This document shows, in pieces, positions 42,483-52,400 of a DNA stretch of 64,000 bases (position 1 is its first letter; the number at the start of each line of letters is the position of its first letter). Source of the DNA: Acanthosepion lycidas (Eukaryota > Mollusca > Cephalopoda > Sepiida > Sepiidae). The notes below the pieces were generated by a model. The model searched no databases. It had not been told where the DNA came from and was given only the letters and a program-made list of their open reading frames with translations. The stretch is from the NCBI GenBank assembly GCA_963932145.1, contig OZ010596.1, positions 81,240,875 to 81,304,874 of the forward strand. The letters are read 5' to 3'. Both the position numbers and the translations under genes were made by a program.

Positions 42483-42879
42483 TTTATTAATATGAAGAGT
42501 TGAAATTAATGCATGCAAGATTTCACAACTCTGCCATCATTTCTTCATAGTCAGCCTATGAACTTTTCAGATCACCCGCATATAAAACATCCAAGTGAAA
42601 AGGAACTACTTCAAAGGATTCACTCTCTTTTGCAGTAATTAATTTTCTTTCTTTTTCATAATCAAATTTCCTGAATGTTTCAGTAGTGCCTTATTGTTTG
42701 GTTTTAGTCTCAGCTCTACAATCAGGGGGATAATACTCTAGCATCTAAAAATAATCTTATAAGAGAATGTGCTGTGCAAATTGAAAGTCTTTTCTTTTAT
42801 ACCTTCTATGCAAAGTAAAGTAGGAATTATTTATTACAAGTGAAAGTAATATATATATATGTATATATTCAGGCTTTTT

Positions 42880-43110
42880 GAATTATGCAGATAGCATAAT
42901 ATTTATCAGTATGAAAAATGGAATTGACAAGCCAAGTTCAAGTTCTGGTGAAGGCTGTTGTCTTCATTAATACCATTAGGTAGGGTATTAATCCGTCACT
43001 TCCTTCCCCGACTTTTTTTTTTCTTTTCTTATCTGCTGCTTTGATTATACTGCTTCAGGTGTCCCAGTGAATGGGGTAGGCAGCAGTCGGTTAGGTCTCA
43101 CAGAGAACGA
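42880..43110 (+). repeat. tRNA-derived SINE fragment
   Basis: gcagatagcataatatttat and caagccaagttcaagttctg (B-box position), then attaataccattaggtaggg. Related to the tRNA module families but diverged. Confidence 0.4.
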
Positions 43111-43329
43111 GCCATATTATTGGTTTTTCTAAGTTTTCACTGGATAGTCTGTCCTAGGTATCATCTCAAATCTTTGCAGCATTTGAGAAATCCACTGATC
43201 CCACATCTGGTCTGTGTGCCTCACCGTATCCGCATGAGATGGGTCATCTGCCAAACCACTATGGCAACTGTACCAGGACATCCGTTTGTTGAAGACTGCT
43301 ACCAAAGCATCTGTCTATATTTCTGAGAT

Positions 43330-44035
43330 AAGGTATTATGTACATTATTCGGCCTATTGTTCTCATCTTTGTCACAATATTTATTACAATGTTTCAGCCA
43401 TTGTACGCTCCAGCCTTCTTCAGGTGGTTGGAATATCCCCTTAAGGTAAGGTTTCAAGAACACCAGAAAGCTGTAACATGAGGGAAAGTGGAAAAATCAG
43501 GCATGGCTGACCACATATGGAGAGAAAAGGGAGATCACCGCCCTCTGTGGGATCAGGTTGAGATCATAGACAATAGCTCTGGTAAAAACATGCAATGATA
43601 ACAGCAAAAAAAAATTGCAATATGAGCACTGGTAAAAAATGGTTACTGTGACATAGAAATTCTTACCCAGATGGACACATGGCACAGTGGATAAAGGCGT
43701 TGGTTAGATCCAGTGACAGGACCTAAGAGTGTGAGTTCAATACCCAGTTAAGGCAGTGGAGAACTTGGAGTGGAGAATTAACAGGAGATAACTGACATCC
43801 ATTAAAACATGGCACGTGGAACTAGAACAGTCTAGCCCAGTGAGCGAAATAAAGGGTTCAGTTCAACAGCCGAAACATTGTAATAAATATGGCAACAAAA
43901 ATGAGGACAATAGTCCGAATAATGTAAATAATGTACAGAATAAATATCGACAGATACTGAAAGGTCGAAACGTTGTAATGAATATGGCAACAAAAATGAG
44001 GACAATAGTCCGAATAATGTAAATAGTGTGCTACC
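43330..44035 (+). repeat. TI-family repeat with inverted and tandem tails
   Basis: Inverted tail 43330-43435 (gccattgtacgctccagcct, tcttcaggtggttggaat), body 43440-43670 (atcaggcatggctgaccaca), tRNA-like line catggcacagtggataaagg with gagttcaatacccagttaag, then the forward tail twice (units starting near 43883 and 43978). Confidence 0.82.
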
Positions 44036-44084
44036 AAAGCCTACTGCCATCCAGGTTGCAAGATTTATGTATTTCTATACTTTC

Positions 44085-44257
44085 ATATTGTTTTGACCCC
44101 CAGCTTGTGGGTTAAGTATTGCTGGGACCCTAACACCCTGGGTCAGAGTGGACTGAGGAACCGCACCAATTAAGAGGTGGTTCCATGCTTCTCAAAACCT
44201 CCTGATGGGAGGACTTGCTGACGGATGTAGTTTTTCATCATATCCAGGACTTCTATG
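44085..44257 (-). repeat. SINE-B copy, reverse
   Basis: Reverse strand: aactacatccgtcagcaagt, aggttttgagaagcatggaa, ccaccactta.. replaced by ttaattggtgcggttcc, ccactctgacccagggtgtt, agggtcccagcaatacttaa. Confidence 0.7.
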
Positions 44258-44399
44258 GGTAAAATAGCCGGGTGCAATGGACTAGGTTTAGTAGGAAAAC
44301 TAATTTAAGAGAGAGACATCTCTGAATTCCAAGCTGTGGAATGTCATTAGTAATCCACTCTACTACCTTTCTCAAGAACTATCATGACAATTTTCAGAT

Positions 44400-44480
44400 A
44401 TTAAAGAAAAGGAAATTGTGGAGAGCCATGACTGACTATATCCTGAAAAAAAAAATTCCATGCTTTTTACATACAGCTAT
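44400..44480 (+). mobile_element. E-family LINE 3' coding scrap
   Basis: Reads KKRKLWRAMTDYILK, the end of the E-family ORF2 (compare DRKLWRAI at about 29840). Confidence 0.5.
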
Positions 44481-45029
44481 AAGGAGTCACATTATACATG
44501 AAAATTTTAGGAAAATCTATAACAAAGTGGAAAAAATATTTCATGTAATATATTTCATTCTTGAAGACATTAACGGACTAAAGTGATGTTTACATTGATG
44601 GGATTACACGTATGCATAAAAAAAGGGTTGCTGAAATTTTAAATTTAATTTTTTTTAAATATGTGTTTGGGTATATAGTTTAGTTAATTTCAATTAGTTT
44701 CTTTTTCTTTTTGTTTATTTAAATTTTTTTTTTTTTTGCAACATGCGTCTTGAAATCCTCATAGTATTGTTGTAGTTGTTGCTAACATTTTTTGTCAAGA
44801 TTTACGAACTTTACATTTTATTCAATTTTTGCAAACCAATTGATGAAATTTGAATAAGCTGAATTGTTTGGAAAAATTTTTGGGCCCTCCTTCATGGTTT
44901 TTACACATCCTAGTAAAACAAACAGTACTTTGTACCCACTTATCTGTTTGCACTTCTCCCCAAAATTTGGTTTTGATCAGTCAATGTATGGCTATTTTAG
45001 AGGGTGTGATGGACAGACAGACATCACAG

Positions 45030-45030
<1 letters not shown>

Positions 45031-45062
<32 letters not shown>
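45031..45062. repeat. (TA)n microsatellite
   Basis: TA tract immediately left of the MITE. Confidence 0.95.
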
Positions 45063-45066
<4 letters not shown>

Positions 45067-45142
45067 GTTGGTGCAAAAATAATTTCGTTTTCTAACACAT
45101 GTTACTATGTGAGAAAACAAAATTATTTTTGCACCAACCTAA
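45063..45142. mobile_element. MADE1-like palindromic mariner MITE, 80 bp
   Basis: Same sequence as 11814-11893 with one or two differences; TA at both borders (45061-45062 and 45143-45144). Confidence 0.92.
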
Positions 45143-45299
45143 TAGATAGATGTTTCTGTCGCTTTTGTTATTAAATATCTCACATTCTGATAATATAAGA
45201 TCTAAGAAAATGAAAATAAAAATAGATATATGACAATAAAATGGATCTGTCTTTTATATAAAGAAGTCGGAAGTCACATTAGATATAAATGTAGTAAAC

Positions 45300-45640
45300 A
45301 GATATATCATATATACTCATGTATAAGCCGACTTCATGTATAGTGCAACACCTGAATATTTTTGCACAAATTTTAACCTCTCCAGAGAAAATTTACTTGT
45401 CTATAGTTCAAATGGTCACTGAGAATGCATGATTTTAAAGTTCTTCAAAATATACTTTAGTATATGCAGTACATCTATTTTTATTCAACCTATTATATAG
45501 ACTTCTTTCATTTTCCAGTCACTTTTGGTATTAAATATTTCAACAAAGGTGAAATGTAAGAACCTGAATGTAAATTTACTCATGATGATCTAGCGATTAA
45601 AGCACTTTCTATATACTTTTGTCTTGGTAAATTGATTTCT
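45300..45640. repeat. Dispersed repeat D, first copy
   Basis: tatatactcatgtataagcc, ttcatgtatagtgcaacacc, tgaatatttttgcac recur at 46335-46640 (ccatgtatagtgcaacccct, gaacttttttgcatgga). An unclassified interspersed or locally duplicated repeat. Confidence 0.5.
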
Positions 45641-45714
45641 CTTTTAAATATTTATATTTGATTTGTTGGATTTGTTAGAATGATCCAGTCTTCTATTTTG
45701 AAATACTTATTTAT

Positions 45715-45910
45715 ATATAAAATGGAAATTGAAGTCAGCAGCCAGAGGTCACAATCTGTTTCATGCTAAATGCAATTGTCAGGCATGACGATTGCATTTA
45801 GGATGAAACGGACTGTCACCTCTAGCTGTTGACTTCAGTGTCCACTTATATATTCACATATGCTCTGTCCCTGATATTGAGCACTTTAACCCATAAATAT
45901 AGCATACCTT
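45715..45910. mobile_element. Foldback element related to 11735-12403
   Basis: gaagtcagcagccagaggtc, acaatctgtttcatgctaaa, tgcaattgtcaggcatga pair with tcatgcc.. inverse gcatttaggatgaaacggac, tgtcacctctagctgttgac, ttcagtgtccactta. End sequence agtgtccact is shared with 12390 and 49500. Confidence 0.72.
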
Positions 45911-46186
45911 AAAATTATATTTTATCATTTTTATACATATATATATATATATTCATGAATCATTCATACAAAAAACAAATATAGAGGTTAATGATTTAAA
46001 TGGCGAGAATACATCGTCGCAAACACATAAATAAGATACACCAACCCCGAACCTGTATATGAATGATATGATCCCTGTTTATAAATTCCAGTTGCATAAG
46101 GTCTTTTTAATTTTTTACACAAGCTTTCGTCTGTTCCTACAGACATCATCAGGTATGGAAGTAGATTTATAATTGCACCTTTTAAT

Positions 46187-46188
<2 letters not shown>

Positions 46189-46225
<37 letters not shown>
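46189..46225. repeat. (TA)n microsatellite
   Basis: TA tract immediately left of a MITE. Confidence 0.95.
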
Positions 46226-46229
<4 letters not shown>

Positions 46230-46325
46230 GTTGGTGCAAAAATAATGACGTAATAATGTCGTTTTTTGACGTATTTTTAACATCAAAAAACGACATTATT
46301 ACGTCATATTTTTGCACCAACCTTA
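46226..46325. mobile_element. MADE1-like palindromic mariner MITE
   Basis: ttaagttggtgcaaaaataa, tgacgtaataatgtcgtttt and inverse; same family as 39377-39474 with a few substitutions and a slightly longer loop. Confidence 0.9.
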
Positions 46326-46334
46326 TATATATAT

Positions 46335-46640
46335 TTATATATACCATGTATAGTGCAACCCCTGAACTTTTTTGCATGGATTTAATCCCTCCAGAAAAAA
46401 ATTACTTGACCTCTGATCAGGATATTGAAGGTTTTGTGAAATAGGTTTTACAAATAGTACAATATATATGTCACCAAAAATGCTTTATTTTTAAACTATT
46501 CAAAAAAACACCTGTGTATAGTGTGAGCCCCTATTTTTTTGTGTGAAAAAAAAAAAACAAAAACAAAAACTGTTCATAAAAACTCTGCAGTCTACTCAAG
46601 TATATACACTACTTCTATTTTTCTTTAAATTATTGTATAG
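46335..46640. repeat. Dispersed repeat D, second copy
   Basis: See 45300-45640. Within this copy the phrase gtatagtgtgagcccct (46515) repeats the motif a further time. Confidence 0.45.
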
Positions 46641-46731
46641 TCCGCTTTTATTAATCATTTCTCTCTCTCTTTATACCTTTCTTTTATTTATTGCCTGATT
46701 GCTCTAAAGTTTGTTTTTTTTATTTTTGCAG

Positions 46732-46796
46732 TTAACCCTTTTGGATCCAAGTTGGTTGCATCTCCAATTACTTCTCGAAAGAAAGCTATTAACTCA
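46732..46796 (+). CDS. AHI1: AHI1 exon h (linker)
   Basis: Acceptor tatttttgcag, donor gtaagt. F (split) then NPFGSKLVASPITSRKKAIN and S, phase 0 at the end. Lysine/serine-rich linker before the SH3 domain. It follows a 12.2-kb intron, the longest in the window. Confidence 0.85.
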
Positions 46797-46824
46797 GTAA
46801 GTGATTATCACTAAACATATTTTC

Positions 46825-47310
46825 TGCTATTTATACTATTCACATTGTTTAGACTGCTGCCCTCATTGTCACATTCATGACATTTCAGCTGTTATACACA
46901 CTGGTTTTCTTCAGGGTATATTTGTTGGAATTTCAAGCCAAACCCTTTCTTTAGCCCACGTGGCCCAGTGGATAAAAGTGTTGGTTGATTGATCCAAAAA
47001 GTGACTTGTCCCAAAGAATTGTCAGTTTAAACTGTGGCCTCAGCAGAGAGAAAATTCTGAAGAGTTATCAAGGTGAATTAAATAAAACTGAGATATCCAA
47101 AGGCACGGTATGTGGAATTAGAATAATCTATTCTGTGGACTAAATAATGTGTTCGGTTTGAAATTCGAACAGATATCACCTGTAGAAGGCTGGAGAATAC
47201 AATGGCTGAAACATCAGGAATGTGGCAGTAAAGATGAAGACAACAATCTGAACGATATAAATAGTGTAAATATTTACAATACTGCATCTCAGAAATATTG
47301 ACAAATATTT
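46825..47310 (+). repeat. TI-family repeat with inverted 5' tail
   Basis: Inverted tail 46830-46935 (ttgtttagactgctgccctc, ttcatgacatttcagctgtt), tRNA-like line gtggcccagtggataaaagt, box atatccaaaggcacggtatg, forward tail tagaaggctggagaatacaa, tggctgaaacatcaggaatg to ctgcatctcagaaatattga. Confidence 0.78.
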
Positions 47311-47429
47311 TCTGTCCTACTTGATTGTTGCCCTTGTAATTCCTGCGAGCTGATTTTGTGCAAATTCACTGCACACTCTACAAGTAGATTTCCAAATGTG
47401 ACTGCATAAACAAATTCAAATGAAACTAG

Positions 47430-47830
47430 TTGAAGCTCATAGCCATATCATGTTGAAACACCAGTTCCTGTATGATCATGGAAGTTAAGCAACATCGAGT
47501 CTGGTCAGTACCTAAATGGGTGATTGCTTGGAAATATTGTCACTGTAAGCTTGGATGTGCAGGTGGTGTAATGGTTAATGACTATGAATTGTTAATCGGA
47601 GAGCCAAGTTCCAATTCCCATTGGGTTTGTTGTATTCACATATGCTCAAATACCTTTTGGGAAAAGTATGAATCCATCTGTTCTCCCCCACCCAGCTATG
47701 GATTAAATTAATAAGATTTGTATCACTAAACCATTAGTATGTCCAAAATAAATTTCTTCCAATCTAAAAATATTTTCTGGCTTTAAATAACCTGCAGAGG
47801 GGTGATAAGCCGTAGAAAACAAATCAATCA
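47430..47830 (+). repeat. 5S-tRNA composite SINE, most complete copy
   Basis: 5S head 47434-47555: gctcatagccatatcatgtt, gaaacaccagttcctgtatg, gaagttaagcaacatcgag, gtcagtacctaaatgggtga, ttgcttgg, cactgtaagctt. tRNA-like module 47556-47650: aggtggtgtaatggttaatg (A box side), gccaagttccaattcccatt (B box). Then ctatggattaaattaataag and ctttaaataacctgcagagg with gtgataagccgtagaaaaca and an AATCAATC tail. A Pol III promoter could exist in both modules; activity unknown. Confidence 0.92.
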
Positions 47831-48198
47831 ATCAATGAAATACTGATTAGCTACCCAGGCATGTTTTTAGATTTATTTATATTCTCTGGGATATAAATGT
47901 ATAGAAACTACCGTAGCCACAAAGTGAGGTATCAGTTCATATGTTGATTTTAATATATAATTGGTCCCCCACTTTATATCCACATTATAATTTCTTGTTT
48001 GTTGATAAGCCTTAGAAAACGAATCAATCAGTCAAAATACTGATTAGCTACCCAGGCATATCTTTTAGATTTATTTATATTCTCTGCGATATAAATGTAT
48101 AGAAACTACCATGGCCACAAAGTGAAGGAGCACTTTATATTTTGATTGTAATGTAGAATTATCCGCATTATAATTTCTTGTTTGTTAATCAAATTCTG
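47800..48198. repeat. Tandem duplication of about 202 bp
   Basis: Unit one begins tgataagccgtagaaaac (47800), unit two tgataagccttagaaaac (48002). Both contain tgattagctacccaggcat, attctctg.gatataaatgta and agaaactacc.t.gccacaaa. The duplication starts inside the SINE tail, so it happened after that insertion. Confidence 0.8.
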
Positions 48199-48204
48199 AT
48201 TAGG

Positions 48205-48355
48205 TATGAATCCACCTCTTCTCCCCCAGCTATGGATTAATTAGTAAGACTTGTATAACTAAACCATTTTTATCTCCCAAAAATATTTTTACAGTTTAAA
48301 AATATTTTCTGGCTTTAAATAACTTGCAAAGGGTTGATAAGCCATAGAAAACAAA
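48205..48355 (+). repeat. SINE 3' half (5S-tRNA family)
   Basis: ggtatgaatccacctcttct, cccccagctatggattaatt, agtaagacttgtataactaa, then ctttaaataacttgcaaagg and tgataagccatagaaaac. Head missing. Confidence 0.75.
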
Positions 48356-48599
48356 AAAAAATGGTTGAAAAGGCTATTATTTCCTTAGCCTTAGTTGATG
48401 TGATGCCATATATGATATAACCATTTATCCAAATCATTTACAGGTTGTATACCCTGAGAATTTCCAAATCGCAATTTAAGAGACAATTCTTAGTTTTATT
48501 TTACTTATAGAACATTTTTCATTCACTTGCAGGATGAATCTGATTCTGAATGACCTGAGCTCAAAATATTTTTTCCAGATTTTTGTATTTTTTAATCTG

Positions 48600-49015
48600 G
48601 CATGTTCATTTGAGTTACTTTCTCATCGTTGTAAGACTTTCCTGTGCATTTTCTATAAATACTTTCATGTTAATTGTTCTGATTAACCTTCCTCTATGAT
48701 ACCAAGACTTTATGAATTTAAATGCAGTATTAGGCTGGTGGCAAGTTTTCATCCTTTTACAGTTGAAATGGCTAGATGAAAGCAATTTCTTCTCTTGCAT
48801 TTCTCACTTGTGGAACTTTCTTCTGCCTTTCCAGTCAACTTTGATCTTCAAAAATTTAAATGCAATGTCAATTGTCATTTGTCTTCTTAATTTCTGTTCT
48901 TTTATTGTTCTCTCTTCTTAATAATATTTTTTTTCTCATATTCTCACATTCAGTAACCCTTGTGTCTTAGTAGCTTTATTGGCTCAAGGTGAAGATAATT
49001 AGATTTTACTGAATT
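48600..49015 (+). mobile_element. J-family LINE 3' copy
   Basis: Coding traces gcattttctataaatacttt, catgttaattgttctgatta and ctttatgaatttaaatgcag precede ttcttttattgttctctctt, aacccttgtgtcttagtagc and the tail. It lies between exons h and i. Confidence 0.8.
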
Positions 49016-49261
49016 TCCAGTAAATAAATTAAGGCCCAAATTATGGAAAATATAGTATTTGCCATGGGAGGGAAGCTGAAGCCCTCATTTCATGAACAAG
49101 CTCATTATTCTCGGACCTTATTTTTGAGTCATTATTTCAGAGATCTTCTTTGGTTTTCTGCACTCATTCTTGATAAATAAACACTTGTGGTGGATGCATT
49201 TTCCATTTTCTTATTGTCCCATAAAAGAGACATTTATTGTACCTTTTTTTTCTCTTTCTAG

Positions 49262-49318
49262 GTCAGTGGTTCATTGCAATTCAGCTTTGAAACGCCAAAA
49301 GGGGCACAGCATGAAGAA
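49262..49318 (+). CDS. AHI1: AHI1 exon i (linker)
   Basis: Acceptor tctctttctag, donor gtaagt. Reads VSGSLQFSFETPKGAQHEE, 19 codons exactly, phase 0 at both ends. It is therefore symmetric: skipping it would keep the frame and join exon h directly to the SH3 exon. Confidence 0.87.
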
Positions 49319-49424
49319 GTAAGTCTACCTTCATATATCATCATTTCTAAATTTATCGACTTGTAATATTTAATAGCTTCCCCCACTGTAGCCAATTTTG
49401 AGATTGTTTATATATGCATATGTA

Positions 49425-49570
49425 TATTGTGGAATATGTCTTGACAATATCATTTGAGCATGAAACAGACTCTGTTGCCACTGGGTGTTGACTTTAATGT
49501 CCACTCTATCCCTGATATTCAGCAGTTTCACCTATAAATATAGCATACCTTGAAATTATAATTTTTATCA
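49425..49570. mobile_element. Half copy of foldback family (11735 type)
   Basis: gagcatgaaacagactctgt, tgccactgggtgttgacttt, aatgtccact, then the flank atattcagcagtttcaccta, taaatatagcatacctt also seen at 45875-45910. Confidence 0.6.
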
Positions 49571-49574
49571 TGTG

Positions 49575-49577
<3 letters not shown>

Positions 49578-49655
<78 letters not shown>
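49578..49655. repeat. (TG)n(TA)n microsatellite
   Basis: tg tract followed by ta tract, about 78 bp. Confidence 0.95.
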
Positions 49656-49658
<3 letters not shown>

Positions 49659-49664
49659 GATATA

Positions 49665-49800
49665 CTTACATTCAGGCTGGTAAATGTAGTTAATACTGTT
49701 TATTTAAAAAATAGAGCATTTACTTAAATAAATTTTATCTATTAAAATATATAAACAGAAAATATATTAAATAATTGTCTGACTTAATCTATTTCATAAT
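49665..49800. mobile_element. Half copy of tRNA-foldback family
   Basis: ttcaggctggtaaatgtagt, taatactgtttatt, agagcatttacttaaat and aattgtctgacttaatctat match the right arm and flank of the element at 8308-8525, without the tRNA-like part. Confidence 0.65.
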
Positions 49801-49806
49801 ACATTC

Positions 49807-49846
<40 letters not shown>

Positions 49847-49869
49847 GTCAATGTCAATGGGTCACTATG

Positions 49870-50330
49870 TCACACTTTTTCAACTTTACTTCTAGAAGGT
49901 GTAGTTCAACATATACCATTTTGGAGTCAGGTTGACTGTGAACAAATTAAAAACATTCCGGGCCAGATCTGGATCTGCAATCCTGAAATTTTGATTTCCC
50001 AATTTTCATTACTGCAATTGTTTTCAAATTCCACCATCTTGGCTTCTACTGATAAAAAAAAACAATTAAAGGGACACAACTCTCTAACTTTCAATAGCTC
50101 ATTTTCTAATAAAAAAAATTACTGTTCTTTAGTGTTCTTTACAATGTTTCAAAATAAAATTGTCCATGTTTTCAACTTTACTCCTTGAGGCTGTAGCCCA
50201 ACATATGAGACCATTTTGGAATCAGGCTGACTCCGTGAGCAAATTATAAAAATTCTGGGCTGGGTCCAGCCATGCAATCCTAAAATTTTGGATTCTCAAA
50301 TTTTCATTATTGTGATTGTTTTCAGCATTT
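49870..50330. repeat. Direct repeat, two units of about 150 bp
   Basis: Unit one (about 49879-50030) and unit two (about 50168-50325) share tttcaactttact, tgtag..caacatat, accattttgga.tcaggttgac, ...ctgca.tgcaatcct.aaattttg and tttcattatt.g.gattgttttca. Unique sequence separates them. Function unknown. Confidence 0.75.
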
Positions 50331-50384
50331 TTCTTTTTTTTTTTTTTTTTTTTTTTTTACATGATTTTTTGAGATATCACAATA

Positions 50385-50560
50385 ATCAACAGATATCCCA
50401 TATAAGCTAGTGATTGCCAATATTCTTGTATTATATATCATTAGCTCATATAGGATTTTGTTGATTATTGTAATATAGTGGCCCTGATGATGACCAGAGG
50501 GTACTTGGTTGAAACGTGTCTATAATATCAAAGATAACCAAGATGAAAACACTAGTTCAA
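50385..50560. mobile_element. Short foldback with element-end motif
   Basis: caataatcaacagatatccc, atataagcta is mirrored by tagctcatataggattttgt, tgattattg. It is followed by cctgatgatgaccagagggt and tggttgaaacgtgtc, a gatga...gaaacgt arrangement seen in several repeats here and near Penelope-like element ends. Confidence 0.5.
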
Positions 50561-50698
50561 AATAATACAATATTGTCAATTACTCATCCTAGAAATGAAA
50601 TATTAAATTATACTTAAACATTTATTTGGATTTTTTTCTTCCTTTTTATATTTCAGTTATTAATTTTTTTTATTTTTTCTTCTATTTACTAATTCCAG

Positions 50699-50858
50699 GT
50701 CGTTGCCCTCTACGATTACCAAGCCCAACGTTCAGATGAACTAAATTTTGCTGAAGGTGATATTTTGAAAGTGCTCTACAAGGATACGGAACATTGGTGG
50801 ATGGGAGAATCTCCATCGGGCCAACAAGGATTCTTTCCTTCAAATTATGTAGAAAAAG
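50699..50858 (+). CDS. AHI1: AHI1 exon j (SH3 domain)
   Basis: Acceptor actaattccag, donor gtaagc. A single exon holds the whole SH3 fold: VVALYDYQAQRSDELNFAEG (ALYDY, RT-loop DEL), DILKVLYKDTEHWWMGESP (WW of the binding groove) and GQQGFFPSNYVEK (G.FPSNYV). Human AHI1 has [20 protein letters not shown] and WWYGSIGKGQEGYFPANHV at the same place. Proline-peptide-binding residues (ALYDY, WW, P and Y of FPSNY) are intact, so ligand binding is likely retained. Confidence 0.97.
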
Positions 50859-51059
50859 GTAAGCACCCAGTGGTTATCAGCAGAATGCAGGGAATGTACA
50901 ATCATTTTAGCTTGGCCAAGTGGCATAAGATTTCCTACTTGTTCGCTTTGAGATGTTGATTTGAATACGGCAATTCTTTCTTTCCTTCTAAATTTTGCAT
51001 CCAAATTAGATTCAACATTTTCCATCATTTGCAACCTGTTGCTCACAATTTTCAATCTT

Positions 51060-51395
51060 CCTGTAGTCTTGTGTATGATGATGAACTACATCCGGTATAA
51101 AGGACTCTGATCAGGATATTGCAGGTTTTGATGAGCATGGAACAACTTCTTAATTGCTGTTTTTCCCAGATCCATCCTGAGCTGGGGTGGTAGCACCTGT
51201 TAGGGTCCCAGCTATGGGCAAATATTAAATCCTCCAAACAAAAACAAAAATACATTTTTATGTAAAAAAAATTACTAACAACATCTATTGATAGTAAAAT
51301 GACTGATCCTGAAGGCATACAAATGCATTCAAAATATTTAGATTTCAGTATTAAATAACCCATAGAGGTTTATATGTTGCCGAACAAAATCAGCT
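51060..51395 (+). repeat. SINE-B copy
   Basis: gtcttgtgtatgatgatgaa, ctacatccggtataaagg, ttttgatgagcatggaacaa, gatccatcctgagctggggt, agggtcccagctatgggcaa, then cagtattaaataacccatag and gtttatatgttgccgaacaa. Confidence 0.82.
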
Positions 51396-51624
51396 AAGCT
51401 ACCAACGTGAATCCTTTCATGACATTAATCCATATAATATCCTACAATTTCTTAAAGAAATCAAACTGTATTCCAAAATAAAACTTCAACAAAACTACCG
51501 TATAAAAACACGCATATCACTGCCTGTAGTAATTATATGCATAAAAGCTGAGTATCATCTACCATGTATTCAATTGTGAAAGCAAAATAACATATTTTTA
51601 TTACTTCAAAGCTCCCAAGAAAAT

Positions 51625-51690
51625 TAATTTCAGCATTAAATGACCTATAAGGAGTTGATATCCCATTAAATAAACAAATCAATCAATCTT
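51625..51690 (+). repeat. SINE tail fragment
   Basis: tttcagcattaaatgaccta, taaggagttgatatcccatt and an AATCAATC tail. Confidence 0.6.
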
Positions 51691-51691
51691 C

Positions 51692-51928
51692 CAGATTTGC
51701 TATTTCATCTCTTGTCCTTTTGATTGACTTCCATTTTCTTGCTTTGTTATCACCTACACTCTTCAAAGATTTAAATGTAGTGCCAATCGGCAACTTCTGT
51801 TTTCCTTAATCAATTTTTTATTATCATCCTTTCTCCTTACTAATGTCTTCTAATTCTCTTTCACGACCAGTAACCCCTTGCATCTTAGTGGCATTATTGC
51901 CTTACTTAGCTTGGAAGGAGTGACATTT
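51692..51928 (+). mobile_element. J-family LINE 3' end
   Basis: tttttattatcatcctttct, taaccccttgcatcttagtg, gcattattgccttacttagc. The TA tract at 51936-51965 follows. Confidence 0.72.
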
Positions 51929-51929
51929 T

Positions 51930-51968
<39 letters not shown>

Positions 51969-52400
51969 CTTTTGTTTTTGTTTTTTTTTATTTTTTTATT
52001 TTTCAGGAAAATAAATTTCTTGAGTCCACAAAATGTTTTCACTCTTTCTAGTCGTGATGGAAGTTTCCTTCCAACCCTTATGTTTTTAGTAGTGTGGAAC
52101 ATCAACATCTGGATTATATCATTATTTTCACTTTGAGTTATATATGCTATCCATTTTAGTAGTTGGTGACATGGTTTCTGTTATTTGATAAAGTTCTTTG
52201 TGATCCTGCAGTGCCAAAGGATCTGTTTTTTTTGTTTGTTTTTTTTTAAGCCCAAATAAACAAAATTAACGTTTAAATGTCTGATTAATGCTGGAGTAAA
52301 ATATAAGTTTTGTGAAATATTTCTGAGTGAAATGGATAAAGTGAAGATTTTTTCTTTAAATTCTTTTTTTAATATTATTAATGACCAGTTTTCTTTGCAG

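Noticed and set aside
47434-47555. Functional 5S rRNA gene
   Set aside because: Many substitutions in conserved stems, a fused tRNA-like module, and several dispersed diverged copies: a retroposed SINE head.
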